From assembly GCF_027924405.1 (NCBI RefSeq), contig NZ_AP026978.1, positions 3,844,001 through 3,908,000 on the forward strand: 64,000 nucleotides of DNA. The letters are read 5' to 3'. The translations under genes were made by a program, and so were the position numbers. Under the pieces are notes generated by a model. The model saw nothing but the letters and a program-made list of their open reading frames with translations. It was not told the DNA's origin and did no database searches. Shown piece by piece: positions 25,252 to 35,451 of the stretch. Source of the DNA: Nocardia sputorum (lineage in GTDB: Bacteria; Actinomycetota; Actinomycetes; Mycobacteriales; Mycobacteriaceae). Numbering within the stretch: the stretch's first letter is position 1; every line of letters begins with the position of its first letter.

Positions 25252-26916
25252 TTGCCGAGCTCGTTCACTCGCCGGGGATTTCTGACCAGTGCGGCCACCT
25301 CGGCGACAGCCGCGGCCGCCGTGTCCACCGGGGCCGCTCCGGGCCGGGCGCGGGCGGACACCGATCCGGACAAGCCCAACATCTTGGTGATCATCGTGGA
25401 CGAGATGCGCACACCCGTCTGGTTCCCGGATCAGCAGACGCTGGACGCCGTTCTGCCGAACATCGCCCGGATCCGCCGGGGCAGTGTGTCGTTCGAGAAT
25501 CACTACACGGCGGCCAACGATTGCACGCCCGCACGCGGCTGCCTGCTGACCGGCCTCTACGCACAGCAGACCGGGGTCATGGTCGTGTCGGAGTCGACAT
25601 TGTCGCCCCTGTTCCCGACGTGGGGTTCCATGCTGCGCGACCACGGCTACGACACCACCTACTGGGGTAAGTGGCATCTCGGCAGCTATCCGGACCGCAC
25701 ACCCGGAGCCCTCGAAGCCTACGGTTTCCACGGTGGCACCTATCCCTCCCCGAACGGTGCGCCGGGGCAGGGCTTGCAAGCGGATCCGAAGATCGTCGAT
25801 CAATTCGCCGATTGGTTCCACAACGACTCGGGCAACGCGCCATGGTGTACGACGGTGTCGCTGGTCAACCCGCACGATATCCAGTGGTGGCCGCGCTGGA
25901 CCCGGCGCGACCAGTTCAACGCCGACATCCCGCGGTGGATGAACGAGTTGCCGCCCAATTTCGAATCGCTCGAACAACTGTCGCGCAAGCCGCGCTTGCA
26001 GATGGCGTTGGTGGAGGTCTCGGCGGTGGCGTTCGGCGCGGCGCCCTACGGGACGCCGGAGGCCTTGCAGGCCTGGATCGAGATGCGCAACCTCTACCTG
26101 TGGGCGCAGCAGCAGGTCGACATCCAGATCGGCCGGGTGCTCGACACCTTGCAGTCGCGTCCCGACGTCGCCGCCAACACCGTCGTCGTCTTCACCTCCG
26201 ACCACGGCGACTACGCCGGTTCGCACGGCCTGCACGGTAAAGGCGGCGCGGCCTACGACGAGGCGCTGCGCGTCCCGCTCTATGTCCACGACCCGCGCGG
26301 CTACCTGAGCCCGGTGGACGGGACGAGCACCAGGGATCAACTCACCTCCAGCGTCGACTTCACACCCCTGCTGCTCACCATCGGCACCGGCGGCGATGAC
26401 TGGCGCAGCGACGGACGGTACGAACATCTCAGCGGACGTCTGGACATCGCCGCGCTCTGCCGTAACCCGGGGGCGACCGGCAGGCCGTGGGTCGCCCACA
26501 CGACCGACGAGGCTTCGATCGAAGAAGCCGCGATCCTGTTCAACCAGGACGCGCCCGGTCATGTCGCCATGGTGCGCACCGCCGACGCGAAGTTCGCGTC
26601 GTATTCCCATTGGGTGCACGGCCGGATCCAGATCGATCCGGCGCGACAACAGGAATTCGAACTCTACGACTACAGCACCGACGGCGGCCGGCTCGAACTC
26701 GACAACCAGGCCGCGACCGGAAATCCGCTGCGGGGCGAGATGGAGGCGCTGCTGGACAACGTCATCCGCACCGAGATCCAACAGCCGCTGCCGCCGTATC
26801 TGCAGGCGGCCCAGGAACAAGGCATCGGCGACTACATATCGGCGCAGACGAACATCCTGGTCCAAGCCGAACGCATCGCCAACGCCCTGCTGGATGCCGT
26901 GCCGCGACCGTCCTAG
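25252..26916 (+). CDS. Tat-exported sulfatase
   Basis: Formylglycine-dependent sulfatase of 554 residues. A twin-arginine signal (SFTRRGFLTSAATSATAAAA) is at the N-terminus when translation starts at TTG 25252, which has GGAGGAAC directly upstream; a longer frame to 25123 would bury the signal. Metal and substrate residues follow in order: VIIVDEMRTP, then Cys91 in CTPARG (CxPxR, converted to formylglycine), GKWHLG, and FTSDHGDYAGSHGL. It should remove sulfate from an ester outside the membrane. Activity needs a formylglycine-generating enzyme, not present in the window. It converges on the car gene with only three bases between stops. Confidence 0.9.
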   Translation: MPSSFTRRGFLTSAATSATAAAAVSTGAAPGRARADTDPDKPNILVIIVDEMRTPVWFPDQQTLDAVLPNIARIRRGSVSFENHYTAANDCTPARGCLLTGLYAQQTGVMVVSESTLSPLFPTWGSMLRDHGYDTTYWGKWHLGSYPDRTPGALEAYGFHGGTYPSPNGAPGQGLQADPKIVDQFADWFHNDSGNAPWCTTVSLVNPHDIQWWPRWTRRDQFNADIPRWMNELPPNFESLEQLSRKPRLQMALVEVSAVAFGAAPYGTPEALQAWIEMRNLYLWAQQQVDIQIGRVLDTLQSRPDVAANTVVVFTSDHGDYAGSHGLHGKGGAAYDEALRVPLYVHDPRGYLSPVDGTSTRDQLTSSVDFTPLLLTIGTGGDDWRSDGRYEHLSGRLDIAALCRNPGATGRPWVAHTTDEASIEEAAILFNQDAPGHVAMVRTADAKFASYSHWVHGRIQIDPARQQEFELYDYSTDGGRLELDNQAATGNPLRGEMEALLDNVIRTEIQQPLPPYLQAAQEQGIGDYISAQTNILVQAERIANALLDAVPRPS

Positions 26917-26919
26917 CTC

Positions 26920-29900
26920 CTACACCAAGCCGCGCAGCCGCAGATCCGTGACGTATTTCTCGATGAGTTCCCGGGAGATCTGCGGAATATCCTGTTCTGG
27001 ACCGATTTTCGCGCTTCGGACCGCAGAGCGGAATTTCTCCGCGGGCAGGGCCGAGCCGCGTACGGCCGGGGCCGGTCGCCGATAGGCGTGCAGCAAGGGC
27101 AGGACGGATGCTTGGCGCTGTCGTTCCGGAAGCGCCCGCAGGGCGGTCTCGAACCGGGTGACCCACTCGTCGTAGTCGGCGATCCGCTCGATCCGATGGC
27201 CTGCGGCGATCAGCCAGTCGACGAACTCGTCGAGCGAGCGGCCGTCGTCGTGCGGGTTGAGCACATCGAAACTCTGGAAACCGGTCGCTGCCGAGGCGCC
27301 GAGCACGGTGATCGCCTCGGCGGTGAAATCGACGGGCAGGCCGTCGTAGTGGGCGCGCGAGCGGTTGCCGCCCGCGTCGGTGCGGTAGAAGGAGAACGGC
27401 GCGATACCCGTGACGATCAGACTCAACAGGAGCCGGGTGAAGATATCGGGCACGTTGAGCTGACCCGCGTAACGGCGGTCGGCGAGGATCATGTCCGACC
27501 GGAACACCGCGACCGGCAGCCCACACAGGTCGTTGGCCTGGCGCAGGAGCACTTCGCCCGCCCACTTGCTGTTGCCGTAGCCGTTGGCGTAGCTGTCGTC
27601 CACCGCCCGCACCGGGCTGATCCGGCGAATGTCGCCGTCCTCGGCGAAGACGGCCGGATCGATCTGCGCGGCCACGGCGACCGTGGACAGATATGTGAAC
27701 GGCTTGAGCCGCGTGGTGAGGGCGAGCCGGATCAGTTCGGCGGTGCCGACCACGTTGGGGCCGAACAGTTGCCGGTAGGGCAGCACATGGTTGACCAGCG
27801 CGGCGGGATGCACGATCACATCGACGCGTTCGGCCAGCCGCTGCCACGTCGCGTCGTCCAGGCCCAGGTTCGGCTCTCCGATGTCACCGGGGATCACCTC
27901 GAGATGCTCGGCGGCCAGTGCTCGGAAATCGCGGAGCAGCGCGGGGTCTCCGGAGTCGAAGGCGCTGTCGAGGCGCCGGCGCGCCGCGCCCGCGTCCGAG
28001 CCGCGGACCAGGCAGACGAGGGTGCCCCCGCTGTCGTGCATGCGCCGCAGCCACTCCAGGCACAGGAAGCGCCCGAGGTAACCGTTCGCGCCGGTGAGCA
28101 GCACGGTGCGCGGGCTCGCGGACGGGCGTGGCAGAGCCGGTGCCTCGGCAAGTGTGCGGGCGTCGAGGAACTTGTCGAGCGTCAGGTCGGCGGCGCGGAC
28201 CTGCGGGCCGTCGCCGTGCACCGCGGCGTAGGTAGCGCCCCGCCCGCTGGAAGCGCGCTCGGCCGCGATGTAGTCCGCCACCTCGCGCAAGCCGTTGGCC
28301 GGGCTGATCACCACCGACACCGGCACCTCGACCTGGAAGATCTCGTGCAGCAGGTTCGACAGCGACAGCGCCGAGAGCGAGTCGCCGCCGAGATCGGTGA
28401 AGTGCGCGTCCGGGCGCAGGTCGGCCTCCGCGCAGCCGAGGACGGCCTTCGCCGCGCGGCTCACCGTCTCCAGCACGGGCCGATCGAGCGCGGTGTGGCG
28501 CAGGTCGAGCAGCTCGTTCGCCTGCCCGGCGGCCAGCTCGTCGTACAGCTCCCGCAACCGCGGCTCGTAACGCTCTTTCAGCTTGGGACGCAGCAGTTTA
28601 CCGATGCCCGAGAGCAATCCGTCGGCGGCGGTGAACGGCTCGGGCTCGATCAGGAAGTCCCGGGGGATCTCGTAGGACTGCAGTTCGGCGTCCTTGGCGA
28701 GCTGTCGCAGCGATTCGCTCAACGCCGTCTTCATCTTGTCGGTGTCACCCCAGCCCAGCACGTCCTCGGTCGGCACGATCACGGCGAGGAGGTAGGCGCG
28801 TTCACTGCTGCCGTACACGAAGATCTGCCGGATCAGCGGACTGGTCGCGTAGACCGCCTCCAGACGCGAGATCGCGACGAATTCGCCCTGGGACAGTTTC
28901 AGCACGTTGTTGCGGCGGTCGACGTAGACCAGGTGGTCCGGGGCGAGCTCGGCGACGATGTCGCCGGTCCGGTAGAAGCCCTCGGAGTCGAAGATCTCGG
29001 CCGTGAGCTCGGGCCGCTTGTAGTAGCCCGAGATCAAGGTGGTGCTCTTCAACAGCAGCTCGCCGCGCGGATGGGGTTTGTCGGTGCGGAAGTAGCCCAG
29101 CTCGGCGACGTCGGCGAGCTTGTAATCGAGCACCGGAGGACGCTGCACCCGTCCATCGATGACGACCACGCCACCCGCCTCGGTGGACCCGTAGCCGTCG
29201 TGCAGCTCCAGGTCGAGCACCGACTCGACGAACGATTTCATCTCCGCCGACACCGGAGCGCTTCCGCAGATCGCCACGACCATGCGCCCGCCCAGGAAAT
29301 GCTCGCGCAGTTCGGTTCTCACCTCTGCCTCCAGCGCGGCCCGGTCGATGCCCGGTGCGTCGCGCCGCTCCACCTCGCTGCGGAAACGCTGGAAGATCAT
29401 GTCGCACACGCGCGGAACGAAGAACAGCTCGGTCGGTCGCGCGAGCGCGATGTCGTCGAAGAGCGTCGACATGTCGCTCTTGGCCGCGAAGTACGCGGTG
29501 CCGCCGCGCGCCAGCACGCCGGTCAGCGATCCGCGACCGGCCACGTGGCTCATCGGCATGTAGTTGAGGTTGATCGCGGCGACCTCGGGCCGGTTCACCC
29601 AACTCCGGGCGACCAGCCGCTGGGTGTACATTGCCCCTTTGGGTGTTCCGGTGCTTCCCGAGGTGTAGATCAGCAGCGCCAGCGGGTCCTCGCCCGGCTC
29701 GGCGGCGAACAGCGGCGCCCGCGGCAGCGACCTGCCGCGCGCGAGCACCTCGTCGAGGGTGTCGACGACCACCGGGCTGCCCGCATCGGCCAGCCGGGCG
29801 CGAGCCGCGTCGAACGCCGCGCGCTGGTCGTCGTCTCCCGGGTGGTAGTCGAAGACGACCAGCCGTCGCGGTCCGGACTCCGCCAACGCACAGGTCACCG

Positions 29901-30423
29901 CGGCGTCGAGCAGTTCCGGTGTCGCGGCGAGCACGCGGGGCGCGGTCTCGCCGACGATCGCGGTCAGCTGAGCGACGGGCGCGCTCGCTTGCAGTGGAAC
30001 CGCGACCAGGCCCAAGTGGATGCACGCCAGATCGAGTGTGGTGTAGTCGCTGCTGGTGAAACCGAGGATGGCCACGAAGTCGCCCGCCCGGAGCGGATGG
30101 CCGGCGTCACCGTGCCACGCCGCGGCCACCGCGCGTACGCGCTCCCACAGTTCGCCGTAGGTGATGGTGTCGAACTCGGGCAGCAGCGCCAGCGTCGTGC
30201 GGCCGGTCTCGCCGGTACGCAGTTCCGTCGCGCGCCGGCCGAGGGCGGGCCGGTCGGCGTAACCGACCATGACCGTCTCGATGATCTTCGCGAGCCCCAC
30301 GCCGGATTCGCGAACCTTCTCGGTGACCTCCGCACGCGGTGTGGCGTTGCGGATGTCGTCGTATTCGGCGTACAGCCGCGCGATGCGGCGCAGGAGCCGC
30401 TCCCTGCGTGTCTCAGATGCCAC
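26920..30423 (-). CDS. car: Carboxylic acid reductase
   Basis: Three-domain enzyme of 1,167 residues that reduces aromatic and aliphatic acids to aldehydes with ATP and NADPH. The adenylation domain (about 1-640) has [11 protein letters not shown] (253-263), YGSTEAGG (411-418) and YRTGDI (484-489). The carrier domain has [10 protein letters not shown], with Ser682 as the phosphopantetheine site. The reductase domain begins at [20 protein letters not shown] (about 773-792) and keeps the [10 protein letters not shown] active-site Tyr and Lys. Length and order match Nocardia Car (about 1,174 residues). It needs a phosphopantetheinyl transferase, not in the window. An AACACGTT box lies at 30460-30467, 36 bases before the start, in a divergent gap with an MFS exporter. 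Confidence 0.96.
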   Translation of the reverse strand: MASETRRERLLRRIARLYAEYDDIRNATPRAEVTEKVRESGVGLAKIIETVMVGYADRPALGRRATELRTGETGRTTLALLPEFDTITYGELWERVRAVAAAWHGDAGHPLRAGDFVAILGFTSSDYTTLDLACIHLGLVAVPLQASAPVAQLTAIVGETAPRVLAATPELLDAAVTCALAESGPRRLVVFDYHPGDDDQRAAFDAARARLADAGSPVVVDTLDEVLARGRSLPRAPLFAAEPGEDPLALLIYTSGSTGTPKGAMYTQRLVARSWVNRPEVAAINLNYMPMSHVAGRGSLTGVLARGGTAYFAAKSDMSTLFDDIALARPTELFFVPRVCDMIFQRFRSEVERRDAPGIDRAALEAEVRTELREHFLGGRMVVAICGSAPVSAEMKSFVESVLDLELHDGYGSTEAGGVVVIDGRVQRPPVLDYKLADVAELGYFRTDKPHPRGELLLKSTTLISGYYKRPELTAEIFDSEGFYRTGDIVAELAPDHLVYVDRRNNVLKLSQGEFVAISRLEAVYATSPLIRQIFVYGSSERAYLLAVIVPTEDVLGWGDTDKMKTALSESLRQLAKDAELQSYEIPRDFLIEPEPFTAADGLLSGIGKLLRPKLKERYEPRLRELYDELAAGQANELLDLRHTALDRPVLETVSRAAKAVLGCAEADLRPDAHFTDLGGDSLSALSLSNLLHEIFQVEVPVSVVISPANGLREVADYIAAERASSGRGATYAAVHGDGPQVRAADLTLDKFLDARTLAEAPALPRPSASPRTVLLTGANGYLGRFLCLEWLRRMHDSGGTLVCLVRGSDAGAARRRLDSAFDSGDPALLRDFRALAAEHLEVIPGDIGEPNLGLDDATWQRLAERVDVIVHPAALVNHVLPYRQLFGPNVVGTAELIRLALTTRLKPFTYLSTVAVAAQIDPAVFAEDGDIRRISPVRAVDDSYANGYGNSKWAGEVLLRQANDLCGLPVAVFRSDMILADRRYAGQLNVPDIFTRLLLSLIVTGIAPFSFYRTDAGGNRSRAHYDGLPVDFTAEAITVLGASAATGFQSFDVLNPHDDGRSLDEFVDWLIAAGHRIERIADYDEWVTRFETALRALPERQRQASVLPLLHAYRRPAPAVRGSALPAEKFRSAVRSAKIGPEQDIPQISRELIEKYVTDLRLRGLV

Positions 30424-30459
30424 GACGACCTCCTTTGGTCCGGGAACGCGCCTTCCCCA

Positions 30460-30568
30460 AACACGTTAGCTCGCCTAAGTACTTCGGTCAGGTGATAGCC
30501 GCCGCATGTGTCTGTGACACTGGACACAATGCCGGAAATGTCCCAAAGGTTCCGCAATTCCCTTGCGG
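30460..30568. promoter_or_regulatory. Repeats in the car-MFS divergent region
   Basis: The gap holds three palindromic elements. AAC-AC-GTT (30460-30467) matches the core of boxes upstream of gabD2 and the SDR gene at 37405. GTGTC-TGT-GACAC (30508-30520) overlaps a second GTGTCC-type half-site on the complementary strand. CCGCAA-TTCCC-TTGCGG (30552-30568) is a short hairpin within the leader of the MFS gene. They are candidates for shared control of car and the exporter. Confidence 0.5.
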
Positions 30569-30648
30569 GACACCCTCAGCCTGGTGCTGCCGGTACCAGT
30601 GTCATCGGGCTCCTGTTACCGGTGCCCGGCGCACCGCAGCCTCGATGC

Positions 30649-32100
30649 ATGACACAGACCATATCGCCGGGGCCGGCGGCGGCAACGACGCCCGCCGCGA
30701 CTCCGGCCGCTCCGCCCGCCGCGCTGGGAGCGCGGCGTTCGCTGGCCGTCCTCATCGTCATCCTCACCGGCCAGTTCATGGCGGTGCTCGACTCCTCCAT
30801 CGTCAACGTCGCGATCCCCTCGATCCGCGGTTCGCTGCACACCAGCGGCGCGGCCCTGCAGCTGATCGTCGCCGGGTACGTCATCGCCTACGCCGTCCTG
30901 CTGGTCACCGGCGCACGGCTCGGTGACCGGTTCACCCAGCGGCGCGCGTTCGTCGCCGGGCTGGCGCTGTTCACCGTGGCCTCGCTGGCCTGCGGTCTGG
31001 CCTGGAACGAGACCGCGCTGATCGTCTTCCGTTTCGCCCAAGGCGTCGGCGCGGCGGCGATGGTGCCGCAGATCATGACGCTGATCCAGCGCACCTTCAC
31101 CGGTGACGCCCGCGCGCGGGCCCTGAGCGTCTACTCGGCGATCATCTCCGGCGGCATGGTCGCCGGGCAGGTGCTGGGCGGTCTGATCGTCAACGCCGAT
31201 CTGTTCGGCAGCGGCTGGCGCGGGGTGTTCCTGGTGAACGTGCCGATCGGGCTCGCGCTGCTCGTCGCCGCGCCGCGCATCCTGCCGTCCTCGGCCCAGC
31301 GCCTCGAGCGCAAGCTCGACCTGCCGGGACTGGCCACCCTCACCGCGTCGGTGTTGCTGCTGGTGCTGCCGCTGGTGCTCGGACGGGAGCTGGATTGGCC
31401 GTTGTGGTCGTGGATCGCGTTGGCCGTCAGCGTGCTCGGCTTCGCATCGTTCGTGGTGATCGAACGGATCGTCGCTTCCCGTGGCGGCGAACCCCTCTTC
31501 GCGCGGCCGGTACTCACCGCGCCCGGCCTGGTCCCCGCCGCGGTCGCGCTGTTCGTGATCATGGCGACCTTCGGCGGCTGGATGTTCGTCATGGCGATCC
31601 ATCTGCAGAGCACGCTGGGCTACAGCGCGTTGCACGCGGGTCTGCTGTTCGTTCCGCTCGGTGTGGCCTTCGCCGTCGCCAGCCTCAACTGGGAGCGCGT
31701 CCCGGCCCGGTTCCACGCGACGATGATCCCGCTCGGGCTCGTACTCGGCGCGGTGAGCATGGTCGCTCTCGGCGCACTGCTGCGCGACGGCGCCGAGCTC
31801 GGGCCGCTGGCCCTGACCCTGCTCGGCCTGTGCGGCGCGGGCAACGGCATCGCCTTCAGTCCGCTCATGACCCGCACGCTGGCCAAGGTGCCGATGACCC
31901 TGGCGGCCGACGCCAGCGGCATCCTGGTGACCAACGTGCAACTCGGCATCGTGGTCGGGATCGCCACCTTCGGGTCGCTGTTCCTCGGACTGGCGGGCAG
32001 CACGGTGACCAGCGCGGCGCACGCCCTCGGCGGCACGGCGATCGCGGAAGGCGTCACCGTCCTCGTGGCCGCGGCGTTCGCGGCCCGCGCCGCGCGGTAG
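30649..32100 (+). CDS. MFS drug-efflux transporter (DHA2, 14-TM type)
   Basis: A 483-residue integral membrane exporter of the EmrB/QacA (DHA2) family. The first helix has GQFMAVLDSSIVNVAIPSI (motif D1, with Asp in the membrane), loop 2-3 has GARLGDRFTQRRAF (motif A) and helix 5 has GGMVAGQVLGGLIVN (antiporter motif C). Fourteen hydrophobic segments fit the length. It should export amphipathic compounds using the proton gradient. I start at ATG 30649; no strong ribosome site is visible, and the longer frame to 30508 is not protein-like. It is divergent from car, so it may remove an aldehyde or acid made or used by that enzyme. Confidence 0.88.
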   Translation: MTQTISPGPAAATTPAATPAAPPAALGARRSLAVLIVILTGQFMAVLDSSIVNVAIPSIRGSLHTSGAALQLIVAGYVIAYAVLLVTGARLGDRFTQRRAFVAGLALFTVASLACGLAWNETALIVFRFAQGVGAAAMVPQIMTLIQRTFTGDARARALSVYSAIISGGMVAGQVLGGLIVNADLFGSGWRGVFLVNVPIGLALLVAAPRILPSSAQRLERKLDLPGLATLTASVLLLVLPLVLGRELDWPLWSWIALAVSVLGFASFVVIERIVASRGGEPLFARPVLTAPGLVPAAVALFVIMATFGGWMFVMAIHLQSTLGYSALHAGLLFVPLGVAFAVASLNWERVPARFHATMIPLGLVLGAVSMVALGALLRDGAELGPLALTLLGLCGAGNGIAFSPLMTRTLAKVPMTLAADASGILVTNVQLGIVVGIATFGSLFLGLAGSTVTSAAHALGGTAIAEGVTVLVAAAFAARAAR

Positions 32101-32268
32101 CCCGCCTGCCATTCGACAACCTTCGAATCATCGCGACGCAAACCATCGCGTATCGCCGCCCCGCCGCGCATGCTCGCCAGGGGTGCGCCACCGGTGGCCC
32201 GAGCCGGATCGTGCCCGGCTCGGACCACCGTTGTCGCGCATGGTTCGCGGGATGAAAGAAGGTGCGGG

Positions 32269-33315
32269 ATGGGCGTTTTCGCGCTCGGCGTGGAACTCGA
32301 CGGAGAGGGATTCCGCCCCGAGGCGTGGCGGCGGGCGGCGCACGCACCGGACCGCCTGCTCACCGGCGACACCGTGCGCAGGCGGGTGGCCGCCGCCGAG
32401 AACGCCGGATTCACCCTGGCCACTTTCGCCGACTCGATCCTGCCGGGACACGAGATATCCGGCCGCATCGACGCGGTGACCCGGGCGTCGTTCGTGGCGG
32501 CCACCACCAGCACGATCGGGCTGGTTCCCACCGTCGCCACCACCTACGCCGAACCGTTCCACACGGCATCGCAGGTGGCGTCGCTGGACTACGCCTCGCG
32601 CGGGCGGGCCGGCTGGATCGCCGAGCGCGTCGACGACGCGCGAGCCGCCGCCGCGTGGGGGCGTACGCCGGTCACTGGAGACGCCGAACTGGCCCGCGAG
32701 CAACGGGATTCGATCGAGGTGGCCCGTCGCCTCTGGGATTCCTGGGAGGACGACGCGGTCATCCGCGATTACCCCAGCGGCCGCTTCCTGGACCGGACCA
32801 AACTGCACTACATCGACTTCGAGGGCGAGACCTTCGCGGTGAAAGGACCGGCCATCGTGCCGCGCCCGCCCCAGGGCCAACCGGTGGTGTTCGGCGCGGA
32901 AGGGGAGGTCGACGTCCGGTTCGTCGCCGCCGATTCGGTCGCGGCGGCGGTCGAGGCCGGGACCGCGGTGCGCTCGGCGGAGGATGCGCTGGTCTTCGCC
33001 GAGGTCGAGGTCACCTTGGACGTCTCCGGTGTTCCGGCCGCGCGGCGATTCGGCGCGGCCGCTGATTCCCCCGGCCGGCTCGCGTTCTCCGGTGCGGCGC
33101 CGGAACTGACCGCTCTGCTGACCGAGCTCAGCGCCCACCTCGACGGGGTGCGGCTGCACCTGGCCGTGATCGATGAGGACCTGCCCGTGCTCGCGCGCGA
33201 GGTCCTGCCCGCCTTGTTGCGCACCGGGGTCGCGCACCGGCCCGTTCCCGGTTCCACACTGCGCGCCAATCTCGGTCTGCCCCGTCCCGCCAACCGCTAC
33301 GCGACCACGCGCTGA
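32269..33315 (+). CDS. Luciferase-like FMN monooxygenase, small form
   Basis: A 348-residue LLM-fold protein. It contains VRRRVAAAENAGFTLATFAD, LVPTVATTYAEPFHTASQVA, SLDYASRGRAGWIAERVDD and the substrate-loop strand LHYIDFEGETFAVKGPAIVP, all standard positions of bacterial luciferase-like flavin enzymes. The C-terminal half is shorter and less conserved than in SnaA/NtaA relatives (VVFGAEGEVDVRFVAADSVA), so it may be a non-catalytic or divergent partner. AAGGTG precedes the ATG at 32269. The gene ends 19 bases before the next LLM gene; the two are an operon and may form a heteromer or act on the same compound. Confidence 0.85.
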   Translation: MGVFALGVELDGEGFRPEAWRRAAHAPDRLLTGDTVRRRVAAAENAGFTLATFADSILPGHEISGRIDAVTRASFVAATTSTIGLVPTVATTYAEPFHTASQVASLDYASRGRAGWIAERVDDARAAAAWGRTPVTGDAELAREQRDSIEVARRLWDSWEDDAVIRDYPSGRFLDRTKLHYIDFEGETFAVKGPAIVPRPPQGQPVVFGAEGEVDVRFVAADSVAAAVEAGTAVRSAEDALVFAEVEVTLDVSGVPAARRFGAAADSPGRLAFSGAAPELTALLTELSAHLDGVRLHLAVIDEDLPVLAREVLPALLRTGVAHRPVPGSTLRANLGLPRPANRYATTR

Positions 33316-33334
33316 TCGTCAGGAGATCGTTTCC

Positions 33335-34699
33335 GTGACCGACTTCCCGCGTCCCGACGCCCAGGTCCACTTCGGCGTCTTCTTCCAGGGCGTGAACCAC
33401 ACCACGATCTGGTCCGACCCGGCCAGCGGCTCGCAGATCGACTTCGAAACCTTCCGCCGGGTGGCGCTGACCGCGGAGCGCGGGCTGTTCGACGCGTTCT
33501 TCCTCGGCGAGGGCCTGCGGCTGCGCGAGCAGGACGGCGCGATTCTGGAACTGGACATCGCGGGCCGCCCCGACGCGATCACCCAGCTCGCCGCGCTGGC
33601 GGGCATCACGCGGCACATCGGCCTGGTCGCGACCCAGAACACCACCTACAACGAGCCCGCCGACCTGGCGCGCAAACTGGGCAGCCTGGATGTGCTGTCC
33701 GGCGGCCGCGCGGGCTGGAACGCGGTCACCACCGACAACGCCTGGACCGGAGCGAACTTCCGGCGCGGCGGATTCCTCGACCACGCGTTGCGGTACGAGC
33801 GCGCCGCGGAGTTCGTCGCGACGGTGCGGGCGATCTGGGACGCCTGGGACGACGGCGCGATCGCGACGTCGCAGCAGAGCCCGGCGTGGGCGAGCGCCGA
33901 GGCGATCCACCCGGTCGTGCGCACCGGTCCCCACTTCGACGTGCGGATCACCCCCACGCTGCCGCGCAGCGCCCAAGGGCATCCGGTGATCTTCCAGGCG
34001 GGCGATTCACCGGCAGGTCGCGATTTCGCCGCGGCGCACGCCGATGTGATCTTCTCCCGGCACGGAACGCATTTCGACGACGCGCTCGCCTTCGCGACCG
34101 ACATCCGCGCACGCCTGCGCGCGGCGGGCCGCCCGGAGGACGACATCCGGATCCTGCCCGGCACGCAGATCATCCTCGCCGAGAAGGAATCCGAGGTCGA
34201 GGAGAAGGTGCGCTGGGTGAAGAACGGCCAGTACACCGGCCAGACCGCGCTGTCGCTGGCCGGCCAGATCTGGGGCCGCGATCTGTCCGGCCTCGACCCG
34301 GACGGCCCCCTGCCCGCGGACGACCCGCAGCCGCGCCCGATCTCCGAAACCCGTGGCGCACCGCGCTCCGGCCAAGACCCGGCCGCCATCGCCCGCGACT
34401 GGCGAGCCAGGGCGGAGGCGGAGAATCTTTCCCTCCGCGAAGTAGTGATCGCCTCCACCGAACGCTCCGGCTTCGCCGGCACCCCCGCTCGAGTCGCCGA
34501 CGAACTGGCCCGCTGGGTCCGCCACGGCGCGAGCGACGGTTTCAACATCTCCCCGTACCTGGTCCCGACCGGCCTGGACGAAATCGTGGACTGGCTCGTC
34601 CCCGAACTCCAGGAACGCGGTGTCTACCGCACCGAGTACACCGGCACCACCTTGCGCGAGCACCTCGGCCTCCGTGCTCCCCTCACCCACCGCTCCTGA
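33335..34699 (+). CDS. NtaA/SnaA/DszA-family FMN-dependent monooxygenase
   Basis: A 454-residue flavin-dependent monooxygenase. It begins with VHFGVFFQGVNHTTIWSDP and has AERGLFDAFFLGEGL, VATQNTTYNEPADLARKLGS and the signature GGRAGWNAVTTDN; HPVIFQAGDSPAGRDFAA follows. Members use FMNH2 from a separate reductase and O2 to cleave C-S or C-N bonds or hydroxylate (DszA, NtaA, SnaA, MoxC). The GTG at 33335 has AGGAG upstream. The FMN reductase at 16385 could in principle supply FMNH2, but there is no direct link. A hairpin at 34822-34846 follows. Confidence 0.92.
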   Translation: MTDFPRPDAQVHFGVFFQGVNHTTIWSDPASGSQIDFETFRRVALTAERGLFDAFFLGEGLRLREQDGAILELDIAGRPDAITQLAALAGITRHIGLVATQNTTYNEPADLARKLGSLDVLSGGRAGWNAVTTDNAWTGANFRRGGFLDHALRYERAAEFVATVRAIWDAWDDGAIATSQQSPAWASAEAIHPVVRTGPHFDVRITPTLPRSAQGHPVIFQAGDSPAGRDFAAAHADVIFSRHGTHFDDALAFATDIRARLRAAGRPEDDIRILPGTQIILAEKESEVEEKVRWVKNGQYTGQTALSLAGQIWGRDLSGLDPDGPLPADDPQPRPISETRGAPRSGQDPAAIARDWRARAEAENLSLREVVIASTERSGFAGTPARVADELARWVRHGASDGFNISPYLVPTGLDEIVDWLVPELQERGVYRTEYTGTTLREHLGLRAPLTHRS

Positions 34700-34821
34700 C
34701 GATCCCGCGAGTGGCACACCATCGAGAGGCTTACTCGCAATTCGCCGCAGCGATGTGCCCCCTCAACCACTTGGCGATCGAAGATGACGAGGTTCGTTGC
34801 CGGCATTCGCCGCTGAACAAA

Positions 34822-34846
34822 GCCGCCGTCTCGAGCGGACGGCGGC
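34822..34846. terminator. Hairpin between convergent genes
   Basis: GCCGCCGTC (34822-34830) and GACGGCGGC (34838-34846) form a perfect 9-bp stem with a 7-base loop. It lies between the stops of the convergent monooxygenase (34699) and peroxidase (34870) genes, close to the latter, and could end transcription from either side. There is no T-tract, typical of this lineage. Confidence 0.55.
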
Positions 34847-34869
34847 CCCGGCTGTTCGTCGTGACTACC

Positions 34870-35355
34870 TCAGAGCACGGATTCGATGGCGGCGACCAGT
34901 TCCGGCGCGTCCGGGGTGGTGCGCGGGCGGAAACGGCCTGCGATCTTGCCCTCGCGGTCGATGAGGAATTTCTCGAAGTTCCATTGGATGTCGCCCGCGC
35001 TACCTTCGGCGTCGGGGGTTTCCACCAGCTGCTGGTAGAGGGCGTGGCGCTGCTCGCCGTTGACGTCGGTCTTCTCCAGCAAGGGGAAATCGACGCCGTA
35101 GGTGGTGGAACAGAATTCCTGGATTTCCTCCGCCGTGCCCGGTTCCTGGCCCATGAACTGGTTGCACGGCACGCCGACCACGCTGAAACCGCGGGGGCCG
35201 AAGGACTTGTGCAGTTCGACCAGCCCGGAGTACTGCGGCGTCAGTCCGCATTTCGAGGCCACGTTGACCAGCAGGACGGCGCGGTCGCCGACCAGGTCGG
35301 CCAAGGTCGTCGGCTCGCCCGACAGCGTGCGCAGCGGAACTTCTCGAAGGCTCAT
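34870..35355 (-). CDS. Glutathione-peroxidase-family thiol peroxidase
   Basis: A 161-residue GPx-fold peroxidase. NVASKCGLTPQYSGL holds the catalytic Cys (Cys instead of selenocysteine), VVGVPCNQFMGQEPG holds the Gln, and IQWNFEKFLID holds the Trp-Asn of the tetrad. FCSTTYGVDFPLLEK contains the resolving-cysteine position used by thioredoxin-dependent members. As mycolic actinomycetes lack glutathione, thioredoxin is the likely electron donor (known for the family, not shown here). The ATG at 35355 begins the conserved MSLREVPLRTL; the frame extends 14 codons further. Confidence 0.92.
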   Translation of the reverse strand: MSLREVPLRTLSGEPTTLADLVGDRAVLLVNVASKCGLTPQYSGLVELHKSFGPRGFSVVGVPCNQFMGQEPGTAEEIQEFCSTTYGVDFPLLEKTDVNGEQRHALYQQLVETPDAEGSAGDIQWNFEKFLIDREGKIAGRFRPRTTPDAPELVAAIESVL

Positions 35356-35451
35356 AGGTATCCGTTCTCGATTCCGTGGACCCACCCCGGCGGCCACGCT
35401 ACCGGATCGGCCGGGCCAGTGACCGTCGTCGGTCGGCGGCGGGAACCGGGC

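Noticed and set aside
27088..30495. Antisense open frame of 1,135 codons across car
   Set aside because: It is a mirror of the third-codon GC bias of car. The translation is rich in Arg, Gln, Val and Gly without motifs, while the other strand encodes a complete carboxylic acid reductase.
30616..32112. Minus-strand open frame of 498 codons over the MFS gene
   Set aside because: Highly charged, repetitive His/Gln/Asp/Arg translation with no hydrophobic core; shadow of the exporter gene.
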